A stretch of DNA of 56,686 nucleotides from contig JANQQW010000058.1 of NCBI GenBank assembly GCA_028284885.1, positions 1-56,686 on the forward strand, read 5' to 3'. This DNA is from Planctomycetaceae bacterium (GTDB lineage Bacteria; Planctomycetota; Planctomycetia; Planctomycetales; Planctomycetaceae). Below are positions 25,188 to 34,054 of the stretch, piece by piece (positions within the stretch are counted from its first letter, which is position 1; each line of letters starts with the position of its first letter). A program made the translations under genes and the position numbers. A model generated the notes under the pieces. It searched no databases. It worked only from the letters and a program-made list of their open reading frames with translations, and was not told the DNA's origin.

Positions 25188-25796
25188 ATGCTCGAACTGC
25201 TGCCGGGCGAACGTCCGCTGCTCGAGGCCGTGCTGGCCGACCCCGACGACGCGACCGCGCGGCTCGTCTACGCGGACTGGCTGGAGGAACACGGGGACGA
25301 ACGGGCCGAGTACCTGCGTTTGGAGCTCGGCCAAGGAGAGGAACCGGTCCCGGGGGCGACGGACGTTCGCCTCGGCCGGCTGTCCGAAATGGCCGGGCGG
25401 CTCGACCCCGGCTGGGTGGCCGCGGTCTCGGCCGGGGTGCTGCCGTTGATCGGATGCCCGCGTTCGAGCCGTGTCGGCTGCCCGTCGACCTGGGACCACT
25501 TGGAGTCGACCGCCGACCCGACCGTCCGCGTCTGCCACGAGTGCGGCAGCCCGGTCTTCTTCTGCACGCGGCGGGACGAGGTCCACCTCCACCGCTACTC
25601 GGAGGACCCCGTGGTCATGCCCGCGGGGGTCCAGTCGTTCCCCACGCCGTACCTCGCGGACTCTCCGCGGGTCTGGGCCGAGCAACTGCAGCAGGTGGCC
25701 GACCGGCTGGGGCCGTCGCGACTTCGGGAACTGGTGGCACGGAGGAGGGCCGGGCTGCGTGCGGCGAACCCGATGCTCGACGACGGGGAAACCTGA
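25188..25796 (+). CDS. TIGR02996-domain protein with putative zinc site
   Basis: 202 residues from ATG 25188. The open frame begins at 25104, but a TATCAT box (25124-25129) lies inside that extension and the domain begins exactly at 25188. The N-terminus is the TIGR02996 domain (LLEAVLADPDDATARLVYADWLEEHGD, read as two parts), a module abundant in some planctomycetes and of unknown role. The C-terminal part has CHECG and FFC, a possible zinc-binding cluster, and a Trp/Gln-rich helix. Divergent from the PQQ gene. Confidence 0.78.
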   Translation: MLELLPGERPLLEAVLADPDDATARLVYADWLEEHGDERAEYLRLELGQGEEPVPGATDVRLGRLSEMAGRLDPGWVAAVSAGVLPLIGCPRSSRVGCPSTWDHLESTADPTVRVCHECGSPVFFCTRRDEVHLHRYSEDPVVMPAGVQSFPTPYLADSPRVWAEQLQQVADRLGPSRLRELVARRRAGLRAANPMLDDGET

Positions 25797-25808
25797 CCGA
25801 ACGCGACC

Positions 25809-26531
25809 TCAGCCGCGGGTCTCGGCGAACGCGGCCCGCGCCTCCGCGACGAAGGCCTCGACGAGTCGTCGGTCCTTCCGGCCGGTCGCGTCCTCGACGC
25901 CCGTGTGCACGTCGACACCGGCCGGGCGAACGACGTGGACCGCCTCGCGGACGTTCTCGGGGGTCAGTCCGCCGGCGAGGATCACTGGTCGGGGCGACCG
26001 CTCGACGATCCTGCGGCTGACGGCCCAGTCGTGCACGCGGCCCGTCGCGCCGGAAGCCCCGGTCGCCGGATCGAACGTGTCCGTGATGAACGCGTCCACG
26101 GACGGCGAGCACTCGCCCACGAGCCGGTCCAGTTCCCGGTCCGGCGTCCGCCCGACCACCAGGCTCTTCACGACGTGCAGTTCGGGCGACTCCTCACGCA
26201 GCCTGCGGAGCGACTCGACCGGGACGTCGCCGTGCAGCTGCACGACCGTGACGCCCAACGTCCGGGCGAACGCCGTGATCTCGTCCGGGTCGCTCAGATA
26301 GGTGATCAACACGGACGTCACGTCACCCCGGAAAGCGGCCAGATCGCGGACGATCTCGGCGGCCTCGTCCTCGGTGGTGTCCTCGGTGTTCACGGGCAGC
26401 CGCAGCGGGAAGCCGATCCACGCGACCCCGCACTCGGCGAGCATCCGTGCCTCCGCGAGGTCCTGAACGCCGGCGACCTGCACGGCGTCGGTGAGGTCGA
26501 GCGGCGGACGACTGGGCTGCGGAACAGGCAC
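25809..26531 (-). CDS. TrpF-like (beta/alpha)8 protein lacking the catalytic Cys
   Basis: 240 residues from GTG 26531. The C-terminal half is clearly phosphoribosylanthranilate isomerase-like: VQLHGDVP (98-105), DAFITDTFD with the Asp equivalent to the catalytic acid (D151), the phosphate-binding ILAGGLTPENV (184-194) and GVDVHTGVED. At the N-terminus the invariant KxCG, whose Cys is the general base, reads QVAG (18-21), and the substrate-binding SPR loop reads LPVNTED. It is therefore probably not a normal PRA isomerase. No tryptophan gene is nearby. Confidence 0.75.
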   Translation of the reverse strand: MPVPQPSRPPLDLTDAVQVAGVQDLAEARMLAECGVAWIGFPLRLPVNTEDTTEDEAAEIVRDLAAFRGDVTSVLITYLSDPDEITAFARTLGVTVVQLHGDVPVESLRRLREESPELHVVKSLVVGRTPDRELDRLVGECSPSVDAFITDTFDPATGASGATGRVHDWAVSRRIVERSPRPVILAGGLTPENVREAVHVVRPAGVDVHTGVEDATGRKDRRLVEAFVAEARAAFAETRG

Positions 26532-26619
26532 GGGGCGGTTCTCGGCGGCGAACGGAGGGACTTCACGTGACCCTCGTGGATTCTCCCGACAACGTTCTCC
26601 TACGCCAGTTCCACGAAAG

Positions 26620-26625
26620 TACAAT
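26620..26625 (+). promoter_or_regulatory. Candidate -10 box upstream of the RRM gene
   Basis: TACAAT, one mismatch from TATAAT, in the least GC-rich part of the 291-nt gap 26532-26822. It would give a leader of nearly 190 nt for the RRM gene, which could be used for autoregulation. No good -35 box seen. Confidence 0.35.
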
Positions 26626-26822
26626 TTGCCCGTTTGGCGGGGAACGCCCCGCGGACGCTCGAGAGCACTGGTTCGCCACGCCGTGTGACCTGCGCGAGGA
26701 ACGCGGGCCTGGAACCTGGTCCGGCGTGTTCGACGGCGACCGTCCTCACGAGGACCGGACGACCTTCGAGACTCCAGCGTGCAACGAGCCCAGCCGGGCC
26801 GGGCAGCGGACGGGAACGCGGA

Positions 26823-27095
26823 ATGAGCATGAACCTTTACGTGGGCAACCTGCCCTACTCCACGACGAGCGACGACCTGAAGGAGGCCTTCGAGGCGTTC
26901 GGCACGGTCACGCGGGCCCAGATCGTCAACGACCGCGAGACGGGCCGCAGCCGCGGCTTCGGCTTCGTCGAGATGTCCGAGGGGGGCGACGTGGCCGTCG
27001 AGGAGATGAACGGCGCGGACTTCGGCGGACGACGGCTGACCGTGAACGAGGCCCGGCCACGCGAGCCGCGGGGCGGCGGAGGCTACGGTCGTTGA
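26823..27095 (+). CDS. RRM-type RNA-binding protein
   Basis: 90 residues from ATG 26823 (a second ATG two codons on is possible). A single RNA recognition motif: RNP2 LYVGNL near the N-terminus and RNP1 RGFGFVEM in the middle, both with the expected aromatics. It ends with a short Arg/Gly tail (REPRGGGGYGR). Small RRM proteins of this kind are common in cyanobacteria and planctomycetes and are often cold-responsive. The long leader fits post-transcriptional control, which is inference. Confidence 0.92.
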   Translation: MSMNLYVGNLPYSTTSDDLKEAFEAFGTVTRAQIVNDRETGRSRGFGFVEMSEGGDVAVEEMNGADFGGRRLTVNEARPREPRGGGGYGR

Positions 27096-27209
27096 GCCGG
27101 CCGGCCGATCGCGACTTGGCGATCGGCGCGGGCAGCGGGTAGGCTGGTGACGCCGAGGACGGCCACGGCGTCCCGTGGCCCGCCACGTCCCGCTGCCAGG
27201 CTCGCAATC

Positions 27210-27635
27210 GTGAACGTCGACGACGCCGCCGAGCAGACACTTCGCCCCTTCAAGCTCGAGACGATCGGCGAGACCGATCTCGCTCGGGACTTCGACCGTC
27301 CCACCACCGGGATCCGGGTGATGGGCGTGCTGCTCCCCGTCCAGGCGTGCGTGAAGGACCGCATCGTGATCGTCGGCAGTTCCGCCGTCGTCGGTCGCGA
27401 CCCCACCGCCGAGATCGTCCTGCCCGACAGCGCCGTCTCCAAGCGACACGCCCGCATCCGCTGCGACCCCGACGGCCTGTACTCCATCGAGGACCTCGGC
27501 AGCAGCAACGGCACCTACGTCGACAACGTCCCCGTCCTGTCGTGCGCGCTGCACGGCGGCGACTCCATCCGCATCGGCCGGAGCATGTTCGTGTTCGACC
27601 GGATCCGTTCGTTCGAGGGCACGACGGAGACCTGA
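27210..27635 (+). CDS. FHA-domain protein
   Basis: 141 residues from GTG 27210. An upstream GTG at 27147 is open but lies beside a TAGGCT box (27140-27145), and the added residues are not protein-like. The forkhead-associated domain has GRDPTAEIVLPD, VSKRHARI and SSNGTYVDN, containing the Arg, Ser and Asn that hold phosphothreonine. It probably reads phosphorylation by Hanks-type kinases. Its stop is two bases before the start of the MBL gene, whose Shine-Dalgarno lies inside it. Confidence 0.88.
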   Translation: MNVDDAAEQTLRPFKLETIGETDLARDFDRPTTGIRVMGVLLPVQACVKDRIVIVGSSAVVGRDPTAEIVLPDSAVSKRHARIRCDPDGLYSIEDLGSSNGTYVDNVPVLSCALHGGDSIRIGRSMFVFDRIRSFEGTTET

Positions 27636-27637
27636 AC

Positions 27638-28555
27638 GTGTCGGACGGACTCACCATTCGGTTCTGGGGGACACGCGGCTCCATCCCCACGCCCGGCCGC
27701 AGCACGGAGAAGTACGGCGGCAACACCCCCTGCATCGAGGTCCGCCACCGCGACACCCGCATCGTCGTCGATGCCGGCAGCGGCATCCGCGAGATGAGCA
27801 CCAAGTGGCTCGACGAGGAGGGCGTCGGCCCAACCAACGTCTCGCTGCTGTTCACCCACCTCCACTGGGACCACATCCAGGGGTTCCCGTTCTTCGCCCA
27901 CGGCTACATGTCCCAGAACGAACTGGTCGTGTTCGGCGAGGCGGACAAACCGGTCGAGGAACTCCTCTCCGGGCAGATGAGCGGCGACTACTTCCCGGTC
28001 GAACTGAGTGCGATGCGGGCCAAGATGGTGTTCCGTCCGATCGTCGGCCCGTTCGAGGTCGGCGGCGTCCACGTCACCCCCTTCCCGCTCCCCCACCCCG
28101 GCGGGTCCCTCGGCTTCCGCATGCAGGCCGGCGACTCCGTCCTGGTCGTCGCCACCGACAGCGAGCTCGACCTGATCGCCCAGAACCGGGACGAGGTCCT
28201 CGAGGACCACGAGGCCTCTCGGTCGTACGCCGACGACTTTCTCGAGATGTTCCGCGGCGCGAACCTCGTCGTGCTCGACTGCCAGTACACGGACTCCATC
28301 TACGCGCAGCGGACCGGATGGGGGCACAACTCCGTGGCGACCGCCGTCGACCTCTGCCGACAGACCCGGCCGGACATGGTCGCCCTCTACCACCACGACC
28401 CGCAGAGCTCCGACGACACGGTCTCCAACATGGCCGACGAGGTGAACCGCCGACTGGCCCAGACGAAGGACCGCATACTCGTCTTCGCCGCCCGCGAGGG
28501 ACTCGCCATGCGCGTCGCCAAGCCAAAGCCCCCGCCGGCGTTGATCAAGGACTGA
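27638..28555 (+). CDS. Metallo-beta-lactamase-fold hydrolase
   Basis: 305 residues from GTG 27638, with GGAG inside the end of the FHA gene. It opens with FWGTRGSIPTPG, then VVDAGSG and the zinc motif HLHWDH, followed by later His and Asp ligands (PLPHPGGS, ATDSE, YHHDP). This fold and opening are seen in phosphodiesterases of the RNase Z/PhnP group; the substrate is not defined. Tight coupling with the FHA gene suggests a common signalling task. The 3' end overlaps nei by 11 nt, convergently. Confidence 0.85.
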   Translation: MSDGLTIRFWGTRGSIPTPGRSTEKYGGNTPCIEVRHRDTRIVVDAGSGIREMSTKWLDEEGVGPTNVSLLFTHLHWDHIQGFPFFAHGYMSQNELVVFGEADKPVEELLSGQMSGDYFPVELSAMRAKMVFRPIVGPFEVGGVHVTPFPLPHPGGSLGFRMQAGDSVLVVATDSELDLIAQNRDEVLEDHEASRSYADDFLEMFRGANLVVLDCQYTDSIYAQRTGWGHNSVATAVDLCRQTRPDMVALYHHDPQSSDDTVSNMADEVNRRLAQTKDRILVFAAREGLAMRVAKPKPPPALIKD

Positions 28556-29357
28556 CGGCCGCCTCGTCGTGCGACGGCTGACACGCGGGGCACCAGTACG
28601 TGGAGCGGCCGAGATCGCCCTGCCGCCGCATTCGGATCGACGTCCCGCACTCGTAGCAGGGCTCGCCGCTCCGGCCGTACACCCACTTCCGCCGGCCGTC
28701 CGGCCGCGACCGCGTCCGCCGCGGCTTCCCCTCCAGGTTGCGACGTGCCAGCCGGACCGTCCGCCGCAGCAAGCCGCGCAGCCGTTCGTCGTCGAGGCTC
28801 GCGACCGGGGCGAACGGGTCGATCCGCTCGAGGAACAGCACCTCGGACTTGTAGACGTTCCCGATACCGGCGAGGACCCGCTGGTCCATCACCACCTCGC
28901 CGACCGGTCGCCTCCCCTCCCGCCGCAGCCGTGCGAGGCACGCTTCGACGTCGAACGACTCGTCCAGGACGTCCGGCCCCAGCCGCTGCAGGTGCGCGTG
29001 CCGACGAAGACCGTCGGGCGTCAGCAGCTCCAACTGCTTCGGAGTGAAGCAGACGACCTCCTGTCCCTCGACCCGCAGGACGAGCCGGGCGTTCCGTCGC
29101 GGCTTCCGCCAAGTCGCTCCTGCCGCGTACACGTGCCAGGAACCGGTCATCCCCATGTGCGAGTGGATCACGTGGCCGTCGTCGAGGTGCACCAGCAGAT
29201 GCTTGCCCCGCGACTCGACCTCGCGAGTCGTCCGGCCGACGAGGCGGGACGCGTCCAGCCGGAAGTGGTCCGACCCGACCGCCTCCTCGACGACGCGGCC
29301 GACGAGGTGCCTCCGCAGCGTGCGAGCCGCCGTGTAGATCGTGTCTCCCTCGGGCAT
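28545..29357 (-). CDS. nei: Endonuclease VIII-like DNA glycosylase
   Basis: 270 residues starting MPEGDT, with the catalytic Pro2 and Glu3 of the Fpg/Nei family; PEGDT rather than PELPE points to Nei. The lysine motif GKHLLVHL, the helix-two-turn-helix GIGNVYKSEVLF and a C-terminal zinc finger (CYEC...CPAC) are complete. It excises oxidised bases and cuts the AP site. Twelve bases separate its start from the lhr stop, so the two genes form an operon. Confidence 0.93.
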   Translation of the reverse strand: MPEGDTIYTAARTLRRHLVGRVVEEAVGSDHFRLDASRLVGRTTREVESRGKHLLVHLDDGHVIHSHMGMTGSWHVYAAGATWRKPRRNARLVLRVEGQEVVCFTPKQLELLTPDGLRRHAHLQRLGPDVLDESFDVEACLARLRREGRRPVGEVVMDQRVLAGIGNVYKSEVLFLERIDPFAPVASLDDERLRGLLRRTVRLARRNLEGKPRRTRSRPDGRRKWVYGRSGEPCYECGTSIRMRRQGDLGRSTYWCPACQPSHDEAAVSP

Positions 29358-29368
29358 CCGTGACTCGC

Positions 29369-32300
29369 TCAGTCCGTCGTCGAATCCGTGTCGTCCTCCG
29401 CGACCTCGACCGACTCTTCACGCGACCCCGCCGTCGCCCGGCCCAGCAGCCCCTGCCCGGAGAGTCGAAAGCCCGCCTGCTCGAACACCGGCCGCAACGG
29501 TGACTCGTTCGCTGCCACCCCGTCGATCTCGCGCAGCAGCAACGCCCGGCCGCCGCTTCGCGATCTCACGAGGAGATCGGCGAGTCCGCGGGCCGCGCGC
29601 GACCGCCGCGGTTCGTCGTCCGGCAGCAACGTGACGACCGAGTTCCGCCCCGGCGGCAGATACCCGACGAGCGCTCCATCGACGAGCAGTACCCGTGCCC
29701 CCGTCCGCCGCTGCAGCCGCCCCGTCGCCCCGTCGTCGTCCCGCGGCCACGCGACGGCCGCCCCGAACGGGTTCGCCGGATCGACCGCCGCGAGTTCGAG
29801 CCCGCTTCCCTCGGACGCCTCGCCCGCCGCACGGAGCCGGTCCTCCGCCCCCGGCAGCGCGAACTGAGCCGCCCCCTGCCCGGCCACGAAGTAGCCCCGC
29901 CGCACGCGGCCAGCCTCCTCCATCGCCTTCAGCACCGGGTAGATCGAAGTGAACCCGCCCGGCACGCCCTCGGCCGCCGCGACTTCTCGCGTCACCACGC
30001 CGTACCGTTCGAGCAGCTGCCGGACGAGGGCCGTCCGTCGCTCCGTCTCGCTCGGTCGGTCACGTTCGGGCGCCCAGGCCAGCGACCACCGTCCCTCCGA
30101 GCCGGGCAGCCGTTCAGACCGCCGCGACCGGAACCGCGACCGCGGCCCCCGCTCTCGCCGCCGCCCGGACTTCGACCCCTTCCGCCGCAGGGCCCGCAGC
30201 GGTGCGAGCGTGTCATTCGTGACGACGCCCTTCCAGACCAGTGTCCACAGCAACTCCAGCCACTCGTTCGGGAAGCCGCCGACGTGCGTCGTCAGCTCGC
30301 CGAACAACAACGCCCCGCGGTCGCCGAGCGTCTCGATCACCCGCGACTCCCGTTCGTCCGGCTCCTCCTCGTCGCCCGGCCCCGTCGGCTCGCGGCCCAA
30401 CAACGGGAAGTCGTCGGCCAGGAACAGCGAGACCCGGCCGTCCGACTCGCCCAGCGACTCGACGCCCTGCCAGACGACCTCCCCGGCCACGCAGAGTTCG
30501 TCGAGGTCCCGCGAGTGGTACCCGGCCACCCGGGCCGGCAGGATCGACTGCTCGAGGTCGCTCGCCGGAGTCGACAGTCCCTGCAACTGCTCGACGACGT
30601 CGAGCACACCGTCCGGTCCTCGCCGCGGCCGCGTCACCCCCTGCCAATCGGGCAGGAACCGCCCCAGCACCTCGGCATCGACCGGTTCGATCTCCGCCCG
30701 CAGCTTCGCCAGCGACCGCCGCTTCAGCCGCCGCAGCACCTCGACGTCGCACCACTCGCGACCGCGGCCGTGTGGCAGGAACTCGCCGTCCACGACCCGC
30801 CCGTCCTCGACCAACGCCTTCAGCACCTCGACGAAGCGATCGTTCGACAGCCCGAACCGCGTGGCCACCTCGTCGGCGGCGAACGGTTGGTGCGTGCGGG
30901 CGAACCGCGCCACGAGTTCGACGAGCGGCGACTCGACCGGGTCGAGGAACTCGTTCGGCAGTCCCATCGGCAGCACGACGCCCAGCCCGTCCCGGTACCG
31001 GGCCGCGTCCTCGGCCGCCACGAACCGCGACTCGCCAACCAGTTCCAGCCGCACGATCCGCCGCGTGTGCAGCAACTCGTCCAGCCAGCCGTCCACGTCC
31101 GCCGGTTCCGCCCCACCCACGCGCAAGGCGAGTTCCTCCCGCGTCAGGTCGCCCAGCGACCGCAGCAGGTCGTGCACGTCGTCGAGGTCGCGGCACGGGT
31201 ACTTCTCGCCCAGCCGCTGGAGCTCCGCGGCCACCTCCTCGATCACCGTCGCGTCCAACAGCTCCCGCATCTCGGCGTCGCCGAGCAACTCGCGAAGCTG
31301 CACGTGGTCCAGCGTCAGCGTCCGGGCCCGACGTTCGGCGAGCGGCGTGTCCCCCTCGTACAGGAAGTTCGCCGTGAACTCGAACATCAGCGACGCGGCG
31401 AACGGCGACGCCGTCTTCGTCTCGACGGCCCGCACTCGCACCGACCGCTGCTCGATCGACCGCAGCAGCCGCCGCAGTCCCGGCACGTCGAACGTGTCCC
31501 GCAGGCACTCGCGGTATGTCTCCAACAGGATCGGGAAGTCCGGGTACTTCGACGCGACGGCGAGCAGGTCGCCCGACTTCTTCCGCTGCAGCCACAACGG
31601 CGTCCGCTTCCCCGGCCGCCGCCGCGGCAGCAGCAGCGCCCGGGCCGCGTTCTCCCGGAACCGGGCGGCGAAGAGGGCCGTCGAACCGAGCTCTCGCACG
31701 ACCGCGTCCTCGATCTCCTCCGGCGACGGCAGCAGCACGTCGAGGTCGGGCAGGTCCTCGCCGTCCGGCAGCCGGAACGTGATGCCGTCGTCCGTCCACG
31801 CGACGTCGACCTCGCCGTCCGTCCGCTCCCGCAACCGGGCCGCGACGACGATCGCCCACGGTGCGTGCACCCGCGCCCCGAACGGCGAGAGCACGCAGAT
31901 CCGCCAGTCGCCGATCTCGTCGAGGAACCGCTCGACGACGATCGTCGTCTCGGACGGCAGCTCGCCGGTCTTCTCGAGCTGGTCGTCGAGGTACGCGATC
32001 AACGTCTCGGCCGCGTGCGGCTGCAGGCCGTGCTCGTCGACGAGCCGCGTCTTCGCCTCCTCCTCGTCGAGGTCGGCGAGTTCGCGGGCGAGCTTGCCGA
32101 TCGCCTCGCCGAACTCGACCGGCCGCCCCGGTCCGTCGCCCCGCCAGAACGGCATCCGCCCCGGCTCTCCGGGAGCCGGCACGACGAGCACCCGGTCGCG
32201 CGTGATCTCGACGACCCGCCACGACGAGGCCCCCAGCAGGAACACGTCGCCCGGCCGCGTCTCGAAGACCATCTCCTCGTCGAGCTCGCCCACCCGGCTC

Positions 32301-33952
32301 GTCGTCTCGCCCTCGCCCCCCGCGAGAAAGACGCCGTACAGGCCACGGTCCGGGATCGTGCCGGCGTTCAGGACAGCCGTCCGTTGCGTCCCGCGTCGCG
32401 ACGTGACCACGCCGTTCAGCCGGTCCCAGTTCAGCTTGGGCCGCAGCTCGGAGAACTCGTCCGACGGATACCGGCCGGCCAGCAGGTCGAGCGTTCCCTC
32501 GAAGACGCCGCGGGTCAGTTCGGAGAACGGGGCCGCCCCGCGGGAGACGGCGAACATCTCGTCGACCGTCATGTCGTCGAGGGCGACCATCGCGACGAGT
32601 TGCTGGGCGAGCACGTCGAGCGGGTTGCGGGCGTACGTCGTCGACTCGACCTCGCCGTTCAGGATGCGGGGCGTCGCCGCCGCACAGGCGAGGAGGTCGG
32701 CCCGGTACTTCGGGAAGACGACCGCCTTCGACCGCTCGCCGACGCCGTGCCCCGACCGGCCGATCCGCTGGATTCCCGAGGCGATCGTCGGCGGGGCCTC
32801 GATCTGCACGACGAGATCGACGGCCCCCATATCGATGCCGAGTTCCAGCGACGACGTCGCCACGATCGCCGGCAGCGTGCCCCGCTTCAGTCGATCCTCG
32901 ATCGCCGTGCGGGTCTCCTTCGCGATCGAACCGTGGTGGGCCGCCGCGATCTCCTCGTTCTCCTCGCCCAGGTCGTTGAGAGCCGCCGCGAGTCGCTCGG
33001 CGAGCCGGCGGCTGTTCACGAAGATCATCGTCGTCCGGTGCGCACGGACGAGTTCGAGTAGCCGCTCGTGAATCGACGGCCAGACCGACGCCCCCGGCGA
33101 CGCGGCGAGCGAGGCCGACCCGCCCGGCAACGGATCCGCCTCGTTCCCCGCGGCGTCCTCCAGCGGCAGTTCGATCGTCACGTCGATCGGCCGTCGTCGC
33201 CCGGCGTCGACGATCTCGACCGGCCGCGGCTTCGGGTCGATCTCCGGTCCGACCGACGTGTCGAACCCGCCCAACATGCGGGCGACCTCCTCGAGCGGTC
33301 GCTGCGTCGCGGAGAGGCCGATCCGCTGCAGCGGTGGTCGCTCCGAGTCGCTCTCGCGACGAAGTCGTTCGAGCCGTTCGAGCGACAGGAAGAGGTGCGC
33401 CCCGCGCTTCGACGAGACGAGCGTGTGAATCTCGTCGACGATGACGAGATCGACCGACGACAGTATCTCCCGGCCGCGGGACGTGAGCAGCAGGTACAGG
33501 GACTCGGGCGTGGTGATGAGGATGTCGGGCGGCTCGCGGAGCATCCTCGCCCGCGAACGCGAGTCGGTGTCGCCGCTGCGGACGGCGACGCTCGGCGTGC
33601 GGAACGACTCGCCGCGGTGCTCGGCAACGGACCCGATGCCGACGACCGGCGGCCGCAGGTTCCGCTCCACGTCGACGCCGAGTGCCTTCAGCGGCGAGAT
33701 GTAGAGCACCTTCACGCCGGGCGACTCGTCGGCGGCGAACATCAGCCGGTCGACGGCGACGAAGAACGCGGCGAGCGTCTTGCCGGAGCCGGTCGGGGCG
33801 AGCAGCAGCGTGTTCTCGCCGTTCGCGATCGGCTTCCACGCGAGCGTCTGGGCGTCGGTCGGCTCGCGAAAACTCCGCGCGAACCACTCGGCCGAGGCCG
33901 GGTGGAACGTCTCGAGGGCGGCGGGAATCGCGGTGGCGGTGTCGCTGGGCAA
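29369..33952 (-). CDS. lhr: Lhr-family ATP-dependent helicase
   Basis: 1527 residues, the long Lhr form. Superfamily 2 motifs: APTGSGKT (Walker A, about residue 53), DEIH, SATQRP, TMIFVNSRR and IGRSGHGVG. These are followed by a winged-helix region and the large Lhr C-terminal extension with repeated LLRSIE- and LRELLGD-type helices. Lhr unwinds RNA:DNA and DNA duplexes and takes part in DNA repair. A TATGAT box (complement of 33988-33993) is 36 nt before the ATG. Upstream partner of nei. Confidence 0.94.
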   Translation of the reverse strand: MPSDTATAIPAALETFHPASAEWFARSFREPTDAQTLAWKPIANGENTLLLAPTGSGKTLAAFFVAVDRLMFAADESPGVKVLYISPLKALGVDVERNLRPPVVGIGSVAEHRGESFRTPSVAVRSGDTDSRSRARMLREPPDILITTPESLYLLLTSRGREILSSVDLVIVDEIHTLVSSKRGAHLFLSLERLERLRRESDSERPPLQRIGLSATQRPLEEVARMLGGFDTSVGPEIDPKPRPVEIVDAGRRRPIDVTIELPLEDAAGNEADPLPGGSASLAASPGASVWPSIHERLLELVRAHRTTMIFVNSRRLAERLAAALNDLGEENEEIAAAHHGSIAKETRTAIEDRLKRGTLPAIVATSSLELGIDMGAVDLVVQIEAPPTIASGIQRIGRSGHGVGERSKAVVFPKYRADLLACAAATPRILNGEVESTTYARNPLDVLAQQLVAMVALDDMTVDEMFAVSRGAAPFSELTRGVFEGTLDLLAGRYPSDEFSELRPKLNWDRLNGVVTSRRGTQRTAVLNAGTIPDRGLYGVFLAGGEGETTSRVGELDEEMVFETRPGDVFLLGASSWRVVEITRDRVLVVPAPGEPGRMPFWRGDGPGRPVEFGEAIGKLARELADLDEEEAKTRLVDEHGLQPHAAETLIAYLDDQLEKTGELPSETTIVVERFLDEIGDWRICVLSPFGARVHAPWAIVVAARLRERTDGEVDVAWTDDGITFRLPDGEDLPDLDVLLPSPEEIEDAVVRELGSTALFAARFRENAARALLLPRRRPGKRTPLWLQRKKSGDLLAVASKYPDFPILLETYRECLRDTFDVPGLRRLLRSIEQRSVRVRAVETKTASPFAASLMFEFTANFLYEGDTPLAERRARTLTLDHVQLRELLGDAEMRELLDATVIEEVAAELQRLGEKYPCRDLDDVHDLLRSLGDLTREELALRVGGAEPADVDGWLDELLHTRRIVRLELVGESRFVAAEDAARYRDGLGVVLPMGLPNEFLDPVESPLVELVARFARTHQPFAADEVATRFGLSNDRFVEVLKALVEDGRVVDGEFLPHGRGREWCDVEVLRRLKRRSLAKLRAEIEPVDAEVLGRFLPDWQGVTRPRRGPDGVLDVVEQLQGLSTPASDLEQSILPARVAGYHSRDLDELCVAGEVVWQGVESLGESDGRVSLFLADDFPLLGREPTGPGDEEEPDERESRVIETLGDRGALLFGELTTHVGGFPNEWLELLWTLVWKGVVTNDTLAPLRALRRKGSKSGRRRERGPRSRFRSRRSERLPGSEGRWSLAWAPERDRPSETERRTALVRQLLERYGVVTREVAAAEGVPGGFTSIYPVLKAMEEAGRVRRGYFVAGQGAAQFALPGAEDRLRAAGEASEGSGLELAAVDPANPFGAAVAWPRDDDGATGRLQRRTGARVLLVDGALVGYLPPGRNSVVTLLPDDEPRRSRAARGLADLLVRSRSGGRALLLREIDGVAANESPLRPVFEQAGFRLSGQGLLGRATAGSREESVEVAEDDTDSTTD

Positions 33953-33987
33953 GTCTGGCTCTGGCCGGGTCGCCGGGGTTCGGAAGA

Positions 33988-33993
33988 ATCATA
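33988..33993 (-). promoter_or_regulatory. Candidate -10 box of the lhr-nei operon
   Basis: TATGAT on the minus strand, 36 nt before the lhr ATG, in the 102-nt gap between divergent lhr and photolyase genes. No good -35 was found at the right distance. Confidence 0.4.
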
Positions 33994-34054
33994 CGGGGCC
34001 GGGTCCCTGAATTCGGCCCCTCGAACCTCTCCGTGTCTCTCACCCGGGAACGCC

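Noticed and set aside
30213..34043. A 1276-residue minus-strand frame and a 1040-residue plus-strand frame within lhr.
   Set aside because: Arg/Gly- or Ser/Arg-rich shadows of the lhr reading frame, without any domain.
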